Below, in pieces: positions 47,106 through 57,715 of a DNA stretch of 64,000 nt (the stretch's first letter is position 1; every line of letters starts with the position of its first letter). The notes under the pieces were generated by a model. The model made no database searches. It saw nothing but the letters and a program-made list of their open reading frames with translations, and had not been told where the DNA came from. A program made the translations under genes and the position numbers. The DNA comes from Eudromia elegans. Taxonomy: Eukaryota; Chordata; Aves; Tinamiformes; Tinamidae. The DNA lies in assembly GCA_003342815.1 (NCBI GenBank), contig PTEX01000205.1, positions 1,198,252 to 1,262,251 of the forward strand, read 5' to 3'.

Positions 47106-48279
47106 ATCAACATACATTAGCCAAGATCCCAGACAGTCTTTACCTTTTCTAAGCAAAAGCATAACTGGGAGTCATCAGATGAGAATAAATGCTAAGAAAA
47201 GCTCCATATATACTTAAGATTTGAGCCAAGTATCGCAAAGGAAACAAGTGAAGTCAGGGAAGCCTCTCCAGGAGAAAGTAAAGACAGGAAGAGAGAATAT
47301 CTTCCATGGGGCTCTGTTAATGAGTGATGAGGATGAGTACCAGTTCTGATGTATCCTCATGAGGAAGACACATGATAGCTCTCTACAACTCTCAAGCGTT
47401 GTCAGATGTTTCCCCACCCTTCCAGTAGTGCCCAGCTCATTGGCCAGACTTTATAAAACCCCTATCTTTACTAGCAGATAATATTTTTCTGGCCCCTTCA
47501 GATTTCCACAGCCTAACCTAAGCACCAGGCCTTTCAGCATTAATATCACCACAGCAACGCTGAAGGACCCCACGCAAAGAGGGTCCTGCTTTAGTGCACT
47601 GCATGTTTATGCTCTTATCTGTGCTTTGGAAGTCTTGGAAAAAGACCTGAAAAATTATCCTAAATCTGCTTCCTGATCAAACCAAGAACTATTACATCAT
47701 CTTTCCCCACTTTTCAGCATACAAATTCCCCTTCAAGTTCCTTCAACGGCTTCCTCTTCACCTTTTGTATCCTATTCCAGTATTTCATCTTCACTTCAAG
47801 GCACTGCACTCCACCAGTCCTTCCTGTGTGTCAGCCCTCCTTTCCTCATAGTAAACCTCCTGCTGGCTGAGCTCTTCTCATACTGCTCTTCCTAATGCCT
47901 CTTCATAACCTCCTCTCATGATTTTTCTTAAATGCTGCCACTTTTACACAGAAAAAAAAAAATCTCTTCCAGCCCTTGAGCCCCAACTACCCTTTCTTTA
48001 CTGAATTGTTTCTATAAAAAAAGTCCTTTTCAAACCTTAGGTTTAGATGTATACTGCAAAAGGATAGTTGTAGGAGGGTTTTTTTGGTGTCTGTTGGTGA
48101 GAACTGGGCTCGGTACACAGTTTAAAAAACAGAAATTTTAGAAGTACTCAATTTATGAAATACACTGAAAACTAAAGGTAGGGAATGAAAGTCAGGATAA
48201 TACTTCAGGAAAAAGTAACTAGCAACTGTCATGAAACTGCATTGCAAATATGCAGACAGAGGCAAATGAATGCGTGCAA
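47106..48279. other. Non-coding DNA, pyrimidine-rich in 47650-47990
   Basis: No gene. The pyrimidine-rich block (many ttcctct and cttcacc words) recalls 3' parts of L2-group LINEs but I cannot align it convincingly, so it is left unassigned. Confidence 0.4.
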
Positions 48280-48303
48280 GAAAAGAAAAAGAAAAGAAGA
48301 AAA
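48280..48303. repeat. Purine-rich (AAAAG)-like stretch
   Basis: Short run of aagaaaagaaaaagaaaag type. Confidence 0.85.
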
Positions 48304-48574
48304 GGACCTTAGCTCCTTATATGGTTGGCTTTAAGCCACTACCACTCAGACACGAAATCTTGGAGTTATGGTGGTTCCCTGAAAACATCAGCTGAATGCT
48401 TGGCCATGCTCAAAATGTTCATTCAAATGTTAGAATTAATCAAGAATGCAACCTAAAACAAAAGTAGAAGACATCTATTGTGCCACAGTGCAAATCCATG
48501 CTTCTCTGACACCGTGTACACTTGTGTGTACCTTTAAGCTCTCCATTTAAAAAAAAAAAAAAAGATTTTTCAAA
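48304..48574. other. Unannotated DNA ending in poly(A)
   Basis: Nothing recognised except a run of 15 A's at 48549-48563 just before the CR1/L3 relic. Confidence 0.5.
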
Positions 48575-49105
48575 TTGGAAGAGATTCAGAGAAAGGCATT
48601 GAGGAAGAATGGTATCCATATTGGGAACAGCTGAGCAGGTTTGGACTTTTCATCATAGAGAAGAGCTCAGGGGAAAATGATAGAGGACTGCAAGAGCATG
48701 AGGAGTTGTGATGGTAGTACACGGGGAGAGTGGTTGTTCATTGCCTTTTCCAATACAAGAAACAGAGGCCGTCAGATGAAGCTGATCCAAGTTCAAGATC
48801 AATAAATGTTTCCTCACTCATATATAGCAGAATTATACAAAGGCTTGCCAAAAGATGTTGTAGAAGCAAAACTTACCGAGTTCAAGGGCAGGCCTGGTAA
48901 GTGCTTGCAGGGGAAATCTACAGAGAGTTATTAAACAGACAAGACACAATGGGCTCCGAGTCTCTGAGGTTAGAGACCGATGGAAATATTTTATACATTT
49001 GTCTTGTGTATATATCTTCCACTGACATCCAATTCTGGCCACTCTTGGAAACAGAGCCTTGGCTAAACAAGTTCCCAGCCCAAAATAGTACAGTGGCTCT
49101 TATGA
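48575..49105 (+). mobile_element. CR1/L3-type LINE 3' end (plus strand)
   Basis: This is the clearest retroelement here. It follows, in order, the last part of the CR1/L3 reverse-transcriptase frame and its 3' untranslated region. The words seen are attcagagaaaggcattgag, agagaagagctcagggg, tggttgttcattgccttttcc, aatacaagaaacagaggccg, tcagatgaagctgatccaag, aaggcttgccaaaagatgttg, tagaagcaaaacttaccgag, tctggccactcttggaaac and tacagtggctcttatg. Consensus copies read 'GTTGTTCA(C/T)T..CAGTACAAGAACTAG(G)GG(C/G)CATCAAATGAAGCTAG', 'CTCCTTGCCAGAAGA(T/G)GTTGTGGAAGC', 'TGGCCACTGT(C/T)GGAAGACAGG' and 'CAGTA(T/C)GGC(C/T)(C/A)TTCTTATG'. Many substitutions, small indels and stops make it an old inactive 5'-truncated copy. 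Confidence 0.7.
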
Positions 49106-51649
49106 AATCTTTCCTGAACATTTTAACCAAAATATACAGGACATTTCATGTTTCTGAGCAATATCTTGTCTTTAAAGAGCATAATCACAAGCAGAGAAAG
49201 GAGCGAGGGTGATACTTCATCAGGCTGTTCTGTGATCCAAGGATGACAAGATTTTAATAGCAGGAGGCAAACTCAGAATATAAATCGGTTTAGAGATAAT
49301 GTCACATGTACAAGACTGCTTATCTAAAGCACTCCTGTATGCTAGATCCAATTTGAGCTTTACATAAAGGCAGACTGGCTCTCCCTCAATTTTATAATGG
49401 ATTACACTCAGGATCATTCCAAGACATACTGATTCTAGTTGAACAAGCCTTGGCCCTGAGGGAGGAAGGTCTGAGACTCCACTTACCCTATGTCTTTAAA
49501 AGCATATCCAAGAGATACCCAAGAGATATCCAAGAGTGTAATAAGGTACTCTGAATAATCCCTTTAAAACTTTTGTCCAGTAAACAAGACTAGGTCAATA
49601 TCAAGAGCCTTGTCTTTTCTTGGTGTCTGCCTCTTAAGTGAGGAAGTACCAGCTCCCTTTCTTGTTACATATATTAGCAAGGCATTCTGTCAGGGATTAA
49701 TAATGAATAATCCAGTGATAAATTATAGCCAGAGAATCTGGAATAGATTTCATGGGATGATGAGACTTTGGCTTACTTACACACAACACTTGGAACATCT
49801 CCGGTGTCAATGATTAACACTTCACTGAGTATTCTGAATACATAGGGTATTTCATAGGCAATAGCTGACCTTAATGAGGGCAAAAGATAAGTGGGCTTTT
49901 TAAATCTTAGGAGAAAAAGTGGCCTGGGAAGCTTTCAACCATGGCAATATCCTGAGTCAACACATTGTCTCTGCAGAAGCAGAACTTCTTACAAAAAAAC
50001 CTCTGCGAGATGACAAAATACCATTAATAACTAGATCGTATACTCTTCTTTGGCACATACATATTTAGAACCGACTTGGAGCATGTGTGTTGTTGTGGCA
50101 ACGTAAACACATCCAGACCTTCACTGCAATACACACCTGTAAAGCTAAAAAAAAAAGTGTTAATTGGAAGCTATTCAAGTATGACACATTGTACCAGCCT
50201 CTAAATATATTGCAGAACACAGGTGAGGCTTTTCTCAGAGAGACCTCTTATTACGTAGTCAAGGAGCACATAGCTACTAAAAAGAGCTGCTAAACAAGAA
50301 TAACATTTCCTTAAAAAAAAAAATATATATATAAGCAATCCTTCCTCAAAGGGTGCTATTTGGAGGGATCCTGCTGAACAAGCCTGTGACATCATCTCTG
50401 TGGACCATGGGAGAGAGCTGATTCATATTGCAACAATAGAAGAGTTACTACCAGAAGAAGAATGGATGTATCTAAATAAAGGCTAAAATATGCAGATAAT
50501 TTCTGAAATACATTAGAAGCAAAACATGCAACATCTAAGCATACTGCAACATTCAAAATGAGGTGCTGCTTTGCATTAGTATTTTACATTGAAGTAGAAC
50601 TTCTTATCCAGACCAATGCCTACATCCTCAGGTAAGTTATCATGGTAAACCCTGGAAAACCCTAGGGCAGATACCAGCAGCCCAAAAGTGATGGGAGAAA
50701 AAGATGTCCGAGGCTCAAATCAATGCAGTCAACACTTGTTCTTGGAGAAGGTGCTAAAATATCAACGCTGTCCGTGTGGAATGATTTCTGGGTTTTAATC
50801 ACACAGAATTTTGACACAAATTCTTTGAATCAGAGGTAACAAGTCCACCCTGAGCCAAACATCGATAAACTCTCTTAAAGAGATACAGGTGTCTAGGGAG
50901 AATAACCAGTCCTACCTTCCAAACTGCATTCAAATGAAAAAATAAGCTTTAAAAAAAGAATGTTGCAGATATGAGGGCCATATATTCTTTTTAACAATCG
51001 AGCCTGCCCTCCTGCATATACCCAGACAATAAGATTTCCTCTGGCATCTCACACCCCTCCACCGAACTTGATCTGTTGTGCTTGGCTAAAGCCCATCTTC
51101 CATTCACTGGTTTCCCTTTTCAGCCCAACCAGATAAGCTTTCCTACTGCCCTGAGTAAAGATCGCATTGCCAGGGGAGAGCATAGTGAGGTTCTATTAAA
51201 CGTAAAAAGAATAAAAGAAATAGAAAAAGCACCCTGCTTCCCAAGAGAAATATAAAAGGCCTTCCTTTTCTCACTCAGTGTTCAAAAGAAAACAGGAATA
51301 TTAAGTATTTATTCTTTTCAACTAGTTACCTCGGTTTGGGTCTTCCCAGAGCTGCCCCAACTTTCCTCCCCCTCCCTGAATCACTACAGGATTTAGAGCT
51401 ACCCTGTGGTACCCCCCTTTATAGACCGGCGGGTGAATCAATTAAATCCCCACAGCTGGCTACCCTGAAAATCCCTGCACTCGGTTCAGGCAGCTGTGGC
51501 CCTCCTTCTAGCAAAAGGGAGAAAATTAACTCCTTCCCTACCCTCTCCTGCATGGGGTTTACCTATAGCATTACATACAGCACACTCACCTACAAAGCAC
51601 CTTAACTCTCGAATAAAATGAAAGGGGGAAAAATATACCTAAATCCCTA
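49106..51649. other. Unannotated non-coding DNA
   Basis: AT-rich spacer. A 14-bp word (atatccaagag) is repeated three times at 49503-49536. An A/AT run lies at 50312-50333. No gene recognised. Confidence 0.45.
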
Positions 51650-51693
51650 TTTTTTTATCTTTTTTGTTTTGTTTTGTCTTTTTTTTTTTTTTC
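51650..51693. repeat. T-rich tract with (GTTTT) units
   Basis: T runs broken by gttttgttttg, ending in a run of 14 T's. Confidence 0.9.
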
Positions 51694-53167
51694 CTACATA
51701 GACCTAATCTATTAATTTTCATCAAGAAACTAAATTTGATAAATAGATAACATTATAAAAGGAAAATGTAATTAGCGTGTAGCCTGGGTAGATGTAAACT
51801 TACTGGTACCCAGGAGTAATAGCAGTTTATGTGAAAACTAGAATGTTACTATAATTATGAAAATGAATGTATAATTTATGCACAGAGGATGGAAAATATG
51901 CAAGGTGTGTAGGGGATATGATTATATTACATTTTCTTGTTTCTATTGATAGATGATAAATCTTTAGAATATGCTCAAACTGTGCATTAGTCTGCATGAT
52001 TTTTGGAGGGCCGTGATTTCTGATAAAGTTTTTTTTTCTTTTGTTTTTAATTAAACTCCGTTTTACAACAGCAGCCCTTCCTCTGCTTTATTATGCCAAA
52101 GAAGCATATGGAAATATAAACTCTGAGATGTTACTGATTTATTTTGATGTTGGAGCATTTTGCTCTTGTGTAAACATTTCTTGTGACATGAATATGGATA
52201 GTTTCAAATCTTAGAAGAGTTCATTACTAAAGGTAGCATATGTTTTTGACTCCTGAACCATGAGGGAAATGAGAACACCCAGCTTGCCAAACAGTAAATT
52301 GTAAACAGTTGGTACACCCCTAAGCAAAAGACTGAAATAATTACTGTATCTGTGTTTTAGAGTAGCCAACTCGTTTTTATGTCTCATTTTTGTTGTTTTT
52401 TTTTCCTTTCATTTTGCTGATTTAATGCTTTTCTGCGAGGTTTGTAGATGCAGACTAAATATCTACTCCGGGCCTGCAGCGTCGTGATTCTGAGTGTGCA
52501 GATGTCAGTGTGGATTCATGGGTTCTCAGACAGCCTACGACCACGTACAAAAGTCTGCGCTGAAGGAGGCAGTCAGATGTTTCGCTCCCAGAGCTAGCCA
52601 TAAAACACGTATCTGTTAGCATCCACGGGCTCCATCTCGCGCTGTGCCGGGCTTCTCCACCCCACTGAGGAGTTCTGAATCCTTTCCCCACTCCGCCTGT
52701 CATGAGAAACTGGGGCCACTAGCTACCCTGGCACACTTGCAGAACTCCTAAGAACAAGGCCAGAGCTGAGTGACACGGATAGTTATTTCGTGTGTCATGT
52801 GTAAATTCTTCCGGAGATTTTCCAGGGAGCCTGGCATCCCCGTGTTCCCACCTCCCATGGATTTTCCCTAACAAATGCTTCAGCTCATGCTGGAATTGTC
52901 TCCCTATTCTGCCTTGACATGCAAGTCTTTGCTCTACTGTGCTTGGGGACACCCACACACAAATACCTGTCCCCAAGAGTCTCCTCTGTCCTCTGTGAGA
53001 TGAAGAAGAGCTGGGAAGTCACAGAGGTAGTTGGTCCAAGACACACAGACATGACAGCCTCAAACACAGTCACAACCTTGGACCCCAGCTTACAAAGGCA
53101 GTGGGGAGTCTAACTTGAGGTTCACCCTTCAAGGCTTCCAGTCCCCAGCCATAGTAGAATTATATCA
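51694..53167. other. Unannotated non-coding DNA
   Basis: AT-rich to about 52440, then GC-richer to about 53110. Near 52980-53060 the phrase ggaagtcacagagg, then tggtccaagacacacag, vaguely resembles reversed MIR but is too diverged to call. No gene recognised. Confidence 0.4.
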
Positions 53168-53189
53168 TTTTTCTTTCTTTCTTTCTTTT
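53168..53189. repeat. (CTTT)n microsatellite
   Basis: About four TTCT units in a pyrimidine tract. Confidence 0.9.
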
Positions 53190-53394
53190 GGAAGATGGAT
53201 TATTTAAGGATTTAGTTGTAGCTGCAATTGTGGACTTGGAGGAAGCACAGATATGCATATAAATGTACAAGATGAAAATGCAGGGGAGAAAGCTGCCCAG
53301 TCACCCAGTGACTGCCTCTGGGTTGCACTCAGCAGTCCTGATACGTTTGTCCTGGGCATCAGCATTTAAAGAAGATCTTAAGCGCTTATCTGTC
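53190..53394. other. Unannotated non-coding DNA before a MIR relic
   Basis: The 168-codon frame at 53263-53769 crosses the MIR-like relics that follow and is therefore not a credible gene. Confidence 0.5.
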
Positions 53395-53490
53395 TGCAGG
53401 GATCTGGGTCAAGTGATTTGCCTAGGTCCAAGCGGGTTGACAGCATGGCCAGGATTAGAAGCCCTGGATCCTGAGTCATGTCTTGTTGTT
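53395..53490 (-). mobile_element. MIR-like SINE relic (minus strand)
   Basis: gggtcaagtgatttgcctag, then gtccaagcgg, then gccaggattagaagccctgg and atcctgagtcatg, match reversed MIR: 'GGTTAAGTGACTTGCCCAAGGTCACACAGC..GCC(A/G)GGATT(C/A)GAACCC(A/T)GG'. The B-box complement is recognisable in aggattagaagccc. Confidence 0.6.
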
Positions 53491-53554
53491 TTCTATAGTG
53501 TGCGGTGTAACCTCCTCAATGCGGAAACCAGAAAAACCACGTCCACGACATATA

Positions 53555-53612
53555 CTGGTCACAGACAAGGCTTGAATTTAAGGAGCCCCTGCTCTGTGCA
53601 TAACTCCATAAG
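53555..53612 (-). mobile_element. Possible second MIR-like relic (minus strand)
   Basis: ggtcacagacaaggcttgaa, then tttaaggagcccctgctctg and tgcataactcca, resemble the same reversed MIR segment (GGTCACACAG..TTTGAACC..). Shorter and more diverged than the neighbouring copy. Confidence 0.3.
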
Positions 53613-55434
53613 TACGCATGGGCGCAGAGTTAAGAAGAGCAAAAGCCCATCCAAAAACAAGACATTTCCTTATGCTTATCCCCGGCAGAGAAGAGAACAA
53701 GCAGCGTGCTGCAGATGTGACTGGCATTGTTTGATGCGTTCAATGGAAGTCAGGCAGGCATTAAGGTGAAGAGCAGAGAGTGAGAACAGGGACAGATCTA
53801 CTGCTGAGCGGAGACGTCGGCAGCCCTGGGTGATGCCACACAGCCTCCTGGCATGTGGCTTTGTCCATTGCCTGTCCCCCGACGCGTAGCACAGCTGCGC
53901 TCAGACCCAAGACCTTGTGGAGAACCAAACACATTCACATCACCGGTACCTGCCAAATATTCCTCCCGGCCTGGATCTGGATGCATTTACCAGAGTGGTG
54001 TTTCCTTACAAATATCAAGAAGAAGCACTTAGCGGGAGCAAGAAAACCTTGGCACACCCTCAGCACATGCATAATCAAATCACTTTTCCTTAAAATTGGC
54101 TTGATGGTCTAACACCTGGATCTGGTTTCACATTAAGTACTTTTGAATAAAGGCAAATGGGCTCTCAGATTCAAGTTTGCAGCAATATACCAAGTCAGAC
54201 ATGTATCATAAACCTTTCACACAGCTCTAGAAAGAATTCCTTTTGTCCCTGAAAGAGTTATATATTTGGCAAATTCATCTCTTGTGTAATTTTATTGTCT
54301 TCCAGTGTAGTTACATGAAGGATGAATTAATCCTGTTACCAAATGATTTTTTACAAACAAATAATTGAGGCTCACTGAATGAGGAATAAATAGACTCTAC
54401 TATTTAAAAGCCAAAGCGAGACAAAAACTGCTTCCCATATTAACTCCTTTAAATCTCTGCAAAAAAAAAAGTGTCAAAGGTCAGGAAATATAACACAACC
54501 CTGAACTGCAATGTTCCATGCTCTTTCAGCAAAAGAAGGAACTCAAGTACTAGTGAAGGACAAGGAATTGATCAAGCAGCAACAAGTTCATTCTTCTGAC
54601 ATATAAAGAGTAGAACATAGCTCCTTTGTTCCACATTTGTTCCATGCAGTTATCAACCAGAATTTACTTAGGCTTTCATTCAAGTGTCATTGTGTGGACT
54701 TATTCAAAGAGTAGGGACAGAGCAATGGCACGGAGATAACTGCCACATTTCTCTCTATCTCATCCACGCAGCATATGGACTCCATTAAATGTGATCCATC
54801 TCACGTTTTTAAATAAAATAAAACATTGAGCAGAAAAGAAGAGGAAAGAAACATTTTAAGGGAAATAAGGTGGGTGTAAAATGTCACAAAGTGAACGGCA
54901 GCGAACGTTGCATTCTCTTAGGTATTGCGAGTTTGAAACGTCCTCAGAAAGCATCCAGCACTGTTTGAACTATGTTGGAATTACCTGAGTACAACAGATT
55001 TTATCACACTAGGTAACATTTGAGTGGCAGTTCAGGCCAAAATTAATTCTACTTAATGGGTACAGAATAAGCATAGCATAAGGAGTGATCTTAAGAGAGC
55101 TTGTTCATCTCTGAACATTTGGTGATGTATTTTTTTTGATCGCAGAACCTTCACCCTGCTTTAGCTCCTTTATTCTAGCTGCTCTTTTGGATAGCTCCAG
55201 TATCTTCTCTCTGTACATTTTAATAACTTGCAGAGAAAGTCTTTCTTTTGATTCATCCCTATTGCTAATTACATGGTACAAATTACATCACTGCCCTGTA
55301 TATCACAAAAGTATAGTGCAGTTTACTATATCTGAGGTGGCTGGCACTAGGGCAGGACTGCCCTGCTCAGAGCAATCCACCACGACAGGAGGAGAAAGTA
55401 ACCTCAAGAACCTGAGGAAGAGTCCGATTGTTGC
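53613..55434. other. Unannotated non-coding DNA
   Basis: No gene. Frames are 122 codons or fewer and domainless. A T run lies at 55130-55138. Confidence 0.45.
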
Positions 55435-55477
55435 TCATCATCATCTTCATCATCATCATCATCTTTCCTCATCATCT
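55435..55477. repeat. (TCA)n microsatellite, interrupted
   Basis: TCA/CAT trinucleotides with two interruptions (tcatcatcatcttcatc and onward). Gives His, Ser or Ile runs in the three frames. Confidence 0.92.
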
Positions 55478-56074
55478 GAACTCCTTGTGTTTCACTGGTT
55501 CTAAATGTCTCTGGTATTGCTCAATTTCTAGCAATAGAGACCAGGCTGTGGGACACCTCGCTCACACAGCTCCATTCTGGAGAAAGGTGGTAAAAGCTGG
55601 CATAGCAGAAAGGCTCATTTGGACAGTGTTTTTGTGGGGCTTTTCTTCCAGTTAGAGCAGGAAGATCTATCCAGTCCCCTGGTGTCTGCCTTGAAGGAAT
55701 TTTTCATCTTCTTTAAAATTCGTTGTTCGCTGTTCTCCCTCCAGGGTTTCTGATTCTATCCTCAGTATAGTGTATATGTTCTCTGTATACTATAATTATC
55801 CCATGTCCTCCCCTCTGTCTTTCTGGACTTGGTCACAGCCCTTGCTTACTCCTTTTGCTTTGCTGCCAACCAACTTTAAAGAACGTTTCAGCATTTGTAT
55901 CTCCCTGGGGAAAGCAAGCAGGACTGTGGCCTTACCCTACTTTTACTGACCTCTATTCACATGCTCCATGGTCCCTTCCAGCCTCTTCACTCAGAATTCT
56001 TTCACATCTGTCCCTTCATGCCTCATCTCCTCACTTGCTGTTAAGAAATTTTCTGTTTTATAAGTAGGAAAGTC
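55478..56074. other. Unannotated, pyrimidine-rich DNA
   Basis: No gene recognised. Pyrimidine-rich from 55790 onward. Confidence 0.45.
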
Positions 56075-56165
56075 TAGAGAGAGCAAGTGATTCGCCCGAG
56101 AGCACACAGAGAGCTGAAACCAGTGTTCCTATGTCTTCAGTTTGTTGACTTTAAACTAGACTATT
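56075..56165 (-). mobile_element. MIR-like SINE relic (minus strand)
   Basis: agagagagcaagtgattcgc, then ccgagagcacacagagagct, then gaaaccagtgttcctatg, with ctttaaactagactattc further on, follow reversed MIR: 'CAGAGAGGTTAAGTGACTTGCCCAAGGTCACACAGC..GAACCCAGG' and 'CTTTAACCACTA..CC'. Confidence 0.5.
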
Positions 56166-56644
56166 CTTTCCCTTGTCTATACACTCACATTATCACATTT
56201 CTTCTGAAACACTTCTATTTTTAAATCTCAGATGAAAACTTTTCAATTCCCTTTTCCTTTTCTCTTTGCCACACAACTCATTTCCTTTTTATTCTTTTCT
56301 TTTTCTCTTCCTTTCTATTCTTTTTATTGGATCTAGGTTTCAAGGATAATTTTGTTGGTATTTCTTCCTTATTTCTGATTTTCTTACGTTCAGAGTACTC
56401 TATCTTCAGAGGCTGTTTTTCATTTTTGCCTCTTTGAGAGTCACTGTGGCAATCTGTGTAGAACATTCCTTCTTTTCTTTATCTGTCTCTCTGCAAAGCA
56501 TTTTGCACTACTTTTCATGGACGATGCCTTTATATAAATAAATTAGATTCTGATTGTAAGGAAAATGAAGAGACTATAGCAAGCAAGCTCTGAGGACACT
56601 GGAAGCATCATAAGCAGTAAAATTTATTCTTTAGCCATTCTTAA
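56166..56644. other. Unannotated, pyrimidine-rich DNA
   Basis: Runs of cttttcc and ttctttt words at 56240-56330. No gene recognised. Confidence 0.5.
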
Positions 56645-56682
56645 GGAAAGAAAAAGAGAAAAAGAGAAAGAAAGAAAGAAAA
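56645..56682. repeat. (GAAA)n purine microsatellite
   Basis: Alternating aaagagaaaaagagaaag then gaaagaaagaaaa. Confidence 0.92.
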
Positions 56683-57479
56683 CCACACTATTTTTTGATA
56701 TACAGAAAATAATTTGTGCCTTCTCATTGTACATAGTGTAAATAGTGGTAATTCAGTCTTTATAACTAGGTAGCCCAATTTGGGAAAACATTCAGAACAA
56801 GTACTTCAATAAGGAAATTCAGAGAGAGAAAGAGATAATCTGGAGTACTTTTCTTTGTCCTCATACAGATTTTAGCTTCCATATTATGCCTCATTAGATC
56901 CTGTCCTTTCAGGTATAGATGCTCAGCTGCTTCAGTGTCACTAATAAGAAAAGAAAATAATACTTAAATCTATAACAGCTGCATAAGCCTCCCCTTAAAC
57001 GAAATGCACTGTAGATATGTGAGCCTTCACTATTAAATATTTTCATCTGCTTATGTGATGTACACATGTGGCAAGTTAGCAAAGTGTTAGCTTGCAATGC
57101 TTCCAGCCAGTCGTATATCTTATTTCTCCATGTGTTGTTGTCTTCTATCTTATGCACATCAATATAATCTTTACTACCCATTTCCACTTTTTATAATGCT
57201 CCTAATATAAATCTACCTGAATGTTTGCATAGTAGGAAAAAAACAAAAAATGTGGATAGTATGTAGATTTAGGCAGTTAGACAGTTAGATGGAGAAATCA
57301 TTTTATGAAATATCCCTCCAATGAAGAAAGGTATTTGCTGTGCATTTGGTTTTGAAAGGTTTGGAAGGGTTTTTGGTCCCTTATGGTGGATTCTGTTATT
57401 TGAGAAATGAGCCAGCCCTGCTAACTCTCATACATAAAAAAACCCCCATACATTAGTGTCTTCCAGATTGTAAAAGCTA
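56683..57479. other. Unannotated AT-rich DNA
   Basis: Nothing recognised. A domainless 92-codon minus frame lies at 56909-57187. Confidence 0.5.
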
Positions 57480-57715
57480 CTCACCCTGGCTGCAGCGCCT
57501 TGCACTGGGGGCCTGATGGGCTGCTCGAGGGCGGCAGAGCTTCTAAACCCCTTGGGCAGGAGGGACGCCTGTCACACCGCGCTCCTTCCTGCGGCCCACG
57601 GGAATGGTCTCTAGCATCCTGGGAGCATCGTCCTGCCTGCCTTGCACCCCTGCAGTTCACTGTGCACAACCTCCGGAGGACACAGAGCGCGTTCTGAGCA
57701 GAGGAGCATAATCCT
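57480..57715. other. GC-rich patch
   Basis: G+C-rich with about nine CpGs (cgagggcggc, accgcgctcc, ctccggagg) between AT-rich flanks. A 105-codon minus frame runs through, rich in Arg, Gly, Pro and Cys as expected from composition alone. Confidence 0.4.

Noticed and set aside
47650-47990. Pyrimidine-rich block resembling an L2 3' region
   Set aside because: Composition is suggestive but I cannot align successive words to an L2 consensus.
53263-53769. 168-codon plus frame
   Set aside because: It runs through one clear and one possible MIR-like relic in antisense, so it is not a gene.
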